Source of the DNA: Hamiltosporidium magnivora
Lineage: Eukaryota; Microsporidia; Dubosqiidae
Assembly (NCBI GenBank): GCA_004325065.1
Contig: PITI01000564.1
Location: 1-10,846 of the forward strand
Reading direction: 5' to 3'
DNA length: 10,846 bases
The number at the start of each line of letters is the position of its first letter. Within the stretch, counting starts at the first letter, position 1. Below are positions 6,974 through 10,846 of this stretch, piece after piece. A program made the translations under genes and the position numbers. The notes under the pieces were generated by a model. The model saw nothing but the letters and a program-made list of their open reading frames with translations, was not told the origin of the DNA and did not search any database.

Positions 6974-7841
6974 AATATTATCAATCCTTGTACTTCATAA
7001 AAATATATAAAAAGTCTTCAATGAATTAAATTTTAAAATATCACCAATTTACTTTTTATAAGATATGGTAATATATTAAATCTTTTTTTTTCCATTTTAG
7101 ATTTATATATTGAATCTTAAATTTATTAAACTTTTAAGTTTACAGACACATATTAATAAACAGTTATTTTTTTAAAAAAAAAACAATATAGAGCTTATTT
7201 GGCACAATAGCTTAAATATGTGTGTAATATTATCTATAGGACTTTAATTTAAATATTTTATAAGAAAAATATGAAGCGTTTTAAATCTAAATTATCATAT
7301 AAATATAATATAGAGAGCTGCACTAAATCTTTAACATTTGAAAATTAATAATTTTAGAGCATCGATTCAACAAAATACGGATTATAAATAACTGATAAAA
7401 TATGCCATTTCAAATTTATTAGATATCTAAAGTTTTCCTTGCTGAATAATAGAAAATATTACAAAGAAAACAAACATTAACTCATATTTTTAATTTTTCG
7501 TTCGAAAAATTTCATAAATAAAGATAATTTTGAAAAAAGGTGCAAAATTAATTTGGATAGAAACTAATTGTAGCAACTTTAAGGCACAAATTTCAGATTT
7601 CTAGAATTTTAGAGTAAGTTGACAACGCTTGCTTAAAAATTTAGCAAGTTTATATGAAATCGTTTTTAATAGGATTGTACTGATCTATTAAGCATCTAAA
7701 CCGCTTCATAATATACCCTGGAACATCCAACATACAAAACAGTAAAGCATATATACAATAATATTAGTCAAAAGTTGAAATTATAATTGTGATATTAACA
7801 ACGAATGAATTTACTTCGAAAACAAAGGACGGGAGGTTTAT
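6974..7841. other. AT-rich stretch without a callable gene
   Basis: About 870 bases, mostly A/T runs. A perfect 9-bp inverted repeat with a 2-base spacer (AATTTTTCG/CGAAAAATT) lies at 7492-7511, and a 6-bp one (CTTGCT/AGCAAG) at 7628-7648. A plus-strand scrap at 7623-7740 is slightly G+C-richer and protein-like, but contains stops. This stretch holds the 5' flank of the 111-residue gene at its left end. Confidence 0.45.
7827..7836 (+). promoter_or_regulatory. GGG-like motif upstream of the 78-residue ORF
   Basis: GGACGGGAGG is strikingly G-rich for its surroundings and sits just before an ATG. It looks like a bacterial ribosome binding site, but the context is eukaryotic. The relevant comparison is the short GGG- or CCC-like element near translation starts in microsporidia. 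Its role depends on whether the ORF is real. Confidence 0.22.
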
Positions 7842-8078
7842 ATGCAAGTAAATTTCAAAAACACTGTTAAATATGAACGATGTAAAGAGCAATTTAAATA
7901 TACATACCAACCAATAATAAAATTTAAACATACTAATATTCCATCTGAGAAAAATATGATTCCAAATTTTAGCAAACTAAAAGTATTATTCGAAAATAAA
8001 ATCAATATTCAAATACAGCTAATTAGAAATTATTTTTTTACTAGAAACGATAATAGAATAATGAAAAAATCATTATAA
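7842..8078 (+). CDS. Weak 78-residue ORF
   Basis: ATG 7842-7844 to TAA 8076-8078. The product (MQVNFKNTVKYERCKEQFKY at the start) is rich in Lys, Asn and Ile, basic, and has no membrane span, signal peptide or known motif. About one ORF of this length per 10 kb is expected by chance at this composition, so length gives little support. In its favour, GGACGGGAGG (7827-7836) ends 5 bases before the ATG, and GGG-like signals just upstream of start codons have been described in microsporidia. The last third drops to about 15% G+C, which argues against coding. Function is unknown. Confidence 0.28.
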   Translation: MQVNFKNTVKYERCKEQFKYTYQPIIKFKHTNIPSEKNMIPNFSKLKVLFENKINIQIQLIRNYFFTRNDNRIMKKSL

Positions 8079-10603
8079 AAAGTTGGTATTATAGTAATAA
8101 TTTTTTGTTAAACACATAACTTTTATATATTCAAGAACACGTTCTGCCGCTTCTGTAGTTTATTTGAATTCATTTTGCAATTTGAAATTATCTAGGTCAT
8201 TTAAATTGAGTATTTGATTATCCGAAAACTGTAATATATATTAAAATTCTTTTTCCGGGACTAATATGCAATCTAATGTATTATTTTAATCTTGATTTGC
8301 TTTTCAATTTGTTAAAACTGTGTCTATGACTCAATTCTTTCAAAAATTGCATATATTATGTTTTTTGATTAAACCATGTTAATTAATCCATGTAATATAG
8401 ATATGATATTTATTAATTTGTATGTAACGATTTACAACCGAAGTTTTTAGCGCCAAAAGAAACCGAAAATTACATTTTTAAATTGCTCTATATAATTTAA
8501 ATCAATAAAAACAGTTAGCGAGGCTAAGTGTATTTAAATAAGTTTTGAATATAAAAACATTGTAAATTTTTTCCGCTTCTCGGAAAATTTAGTCTTAAAG
8601 CAAATCTTCTTAAACCAAAAATAAAATATATAGTATTCTTTAATTATGGAAGTAGTATGTGCATATCATCTCATGGTTATTGTTCAAAATTTCTAAAATA
8701 TATCTTTTTTTATTTCTTTCTTTGCAATTATATTTGTGCTATAGAAAATTCAAAAAATTAGATATTTGAACCAGTTATTAGTCTAAAGATTTTTTAGCTT
8801 TTATAAATAACGACACAAATTTTAAATAATTAGGATTTTATAGATATTTATTGAATTTGTTTTCTTAGAAAAAATGTATTGAGTTGATCTTTTAAATCTA
8901 ACTATTTCTTTTTACTCATGTATTAATCCAATTGATTAATCCAACATCTTATTTAACAATCAAAAGCTCGAATTCAGTTGAAATTCATAAATTTTAATGC
9001 CTTAAAGTTCATAAATTAGAGTTTTTTTAATATAAAATGCATCGATTTTAAGATTTACGTTGTTCTTAGGCTTAGAAACAATATTGTAAAATTAGAAAAG
9101 TTCTTAGTAAACAAAAAATTAAATATTTTTTTATTTTAAATAATCTTTATGAAAATAGTAAAGGTACTACATTTTAAGTTAATTCAATTATAATTGTCCC
9201 GTTCTATATTTTATTCCATTAAAATTGTTACTCAAATCTTATATGCTTGATTATGATTGTCACTATTTGAAATTTCTATCCATGCTATACATGGTAATTT
9301 GATCTCTTTGAAAGTTACCAAGACAGAATTAAATTATTTTGGTAAAAATTAAATGACTATGGCTCTTTTGTTTAAATCCAATAGCTACAAAGTATATTTA
9401 TATCATATATATGAAGTATTTTGTTGTAAAATAATGTTTTATAAATTATAATATCATTTAAATTAATCTGATAACTATCCAGATAATGATAATAATAATT
9501 AATTGAACAATTCAAGTTATTATTGGTTACATATTATGGATTGCTCCACTATTTGTTATGTGTGAGGTGTATGCAAGTTGTAATTAGATTATTTGCTAGA
9601 TTTATTAGGCAATTCGCGTTTTTTTTTTAGATTTTAAGATTTTTAAATATCTTATATGATATAAATATCACTTTTACATGTAAATCAGCGAAAACTTATC
9701 TAATACAAAGATTTCCTTGATATTTATTTATTCACAGCCACTAACTTAGTATTTCTAAATAAAGATAATATCTTAATAACGTTTAAAATGAGGCTACTCT
9801 GGAAAGAAATTAAACTTGTGATTCAAATAGACTGTTATTTTAAGTTTAAATTGATATAAAATCCAGTTTTGGGTTATACCGCCTAACAATTTGCGAATAG
9901 GCAAATAAATATGAAAAATTATAAGAGATATGAATATTCCAACCTAAAATTATTCGCATTACGGATTTTCTATTATTTATCTTGCTTTTCTGTTTTTTAA
10001 AATTTTATTTTGCTTTGTAATTTAGTTTCTGTAAGGAATTCCTTACAATAATATAGGCACCCAAAACCCTTCTTTCTTTCTTGAATATTCTGTATCTATT
10101 ACTTGGAAATTAACTGATTCATCTGGAAATTTTAAAATGATTTTTTATTCCCATCACAATTAATCTTATTGTTATATTCAATGACCTAGTTTATTGATTA
10201 ATCTAAGAATCGTTGTTTAAATCTGAACATAGTGATTTTCTTTATAATCTTGTATTTTAAAGTAAATAATTTTTGTTTTTATGGGAAGATTTTTTCGAAG
10301 CATTTCTTATCGTTTTTAAATTAGGTATTTAGCCCGCATGTTCGATCTCCTCGGTAAAATATGCGAATGAAATACTTCATTTTGTTTTACCGTTTAATAT
10401 TGAATTCAGTATCATATAAAAGTAAATAAAATGCATAATATATTTGGAGTAGATTTTCACTGAGAAATCGAAAAAAACAATTACTTATAAAGTAAAAAAC
10501 AATATTTAAACTGCATCGGATGAAAAAACTTAGGAATTTTTGCAAACAAATTTTGTATCAAACCGTTGTAAAAAGTATATTAAATAAAATGCTCTCCGAA
10601 AAT
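8079..10603. other. Long AT-rich stretch without a callable gene
   Basis: About 2.5 kb of low-G+C DNA. No ORF on either strand has both an ATG and convincing length. A 34-codon hydrophobic frame at 8657-8761 (plus) and a 23-codon frame at 9789-9860 (plus) are chance-level. A short direct repeat ATTAATCCA occurs at 8922-8930 and 8935-8943. No tRNA, rRNA, tandem array or transposon end is visible. Confidence 0.55.
10030..10047. repeat. 18-bp perfect palindrome
   Basis: TGTAAGGAATTCCTTACA is a perfect palindrome with no spacer, unusual here in including four G/C pairs. It could be a dimer-binding site or chance; roughly half an 18-bp palindrome is expected per window of this composition. Confidence 0.7.
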
Positions 10604-10825
10604 TTATAAGATAGACTTGGTATCACGAATTCGACTTAAACGATACAACATTTTCAAAATTTTCCGATATTTAATCACAAAAAAGTTATCACGGTTTTTA
10701 TACATTAATTTCGCAAAATTTACACTAAAGTTATATTTATTTTGCTCCAAAGCTTCGCACAAGAACAGTATATAAATATGAGTGTAAGCTTTTAATAACT
10801 TAGGTTTTATAAATAAACTGTAGTT
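10604..10825 (-). other. 73-codon open stretch near the window edge, no early ATG
   Basis: Between TAA 10826-10828 and TAA 10604-10606 the minus strand is open for 73 codons. The first ATG comes about halfway and would leave only 34 residues (MYKNRDNFFVIKYRKILKML at its start). The composition (about 26% G+C) resembles coding sequence slightly more than the flanks do. It may be a broken gene, a 3' exon, or chance. Confidence 0.2.
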
Positions 10826-10846
10826 TTAAAAGTCAATCACATAGAG

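Noticed and set aside
7492..7511. Inverted repeat AATTTTTCG/CGAAAAATT as a terminator or element end
   Set aside because: It is A/T-dominated, near chance frequency, and not placed next to a gene end or a second copy.
8657..8761. 34-codon hydrophobic peptide ORF
   Set aside because: Phe/Tyr/Ile-rich frames arise readily from T-rich DNA. There is no further support.
10330..10365. tRNA-like GTTCGATCTC string
   Set aside because: The five bases on either side of the would-be T loop do not pair, and no acceptor, D or anticodon arm can be drawn.
1..10846. CRISPR array, bacterial operon or tandem repeat system
   Set aside because: I found no regularly spaced repeats, no operon-like gene packing and no bacterial start signals apart from one chance-like G-rich block.

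Overview
This is an AT-rich, gene-poor eukaryotic window. By eye, most of it is about 15-25% G+C, and the best gene is about 27%. There are no bacterial operons, tRNA or rRNA genes. The main gene is intronless, gene spacing is wide, and fragments of animal-type non-LTR retrotransposons are present. This fits a large-genome microsporidian such as Hamiltosporidium, Anncaliia or Edhazardia. That assignment is an inference: no core microsporidian gene lies in the window, and a small AT-rich invertebrate contig cannot be excluded.

Layout. (1) Positions 1-650, minus strand: the 3' part of an R2-like non-LTR retrotransposon ORF, with a Cys/His motif and a restriction-like endonuclease domain. One TAA interrupts it, it is cut off upstream, and it runs out of the window at base 1. 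(2) 1444-2433, minus: the best gene, a 329-residue charged protein of unknown function. (3) 2434-4340: no intact gene, but an island of raised G+C at about 2940-3560 and weaker protein-like scraps to 3930, probably a decayed gene or element. (4) 4351-4706, plus: a G+C-rich block that reads like the leader ORF of an arthropod-type LINE, with two apparent single-base losses in homopolymer runs. (5) 4707-5948: AT-rich filler. (6) 5949-6320, plus: two short open reading frames in the same frame, separated by two stops, with an intron-donor-like GTAAGTA at the join. (7) 6638-6973, minus: a 111-residue protein with a possible signal peptide and basic clusters. (8) 7842-8078, plus: a weak 78-residue ORF. 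(9) 8079-10846: AT-rich sequence with no convincing gene.

The genes do not form a pathway or operon. The picture is isolated single genes in a decaying, transposon-invaded AT-rich background. I found no convincing new multi-gene system. The points most worth checking are the isolated LINE leader fragment, the orphan 329- and 111-residue proteins, and the possible split small gene at 5949-6320.
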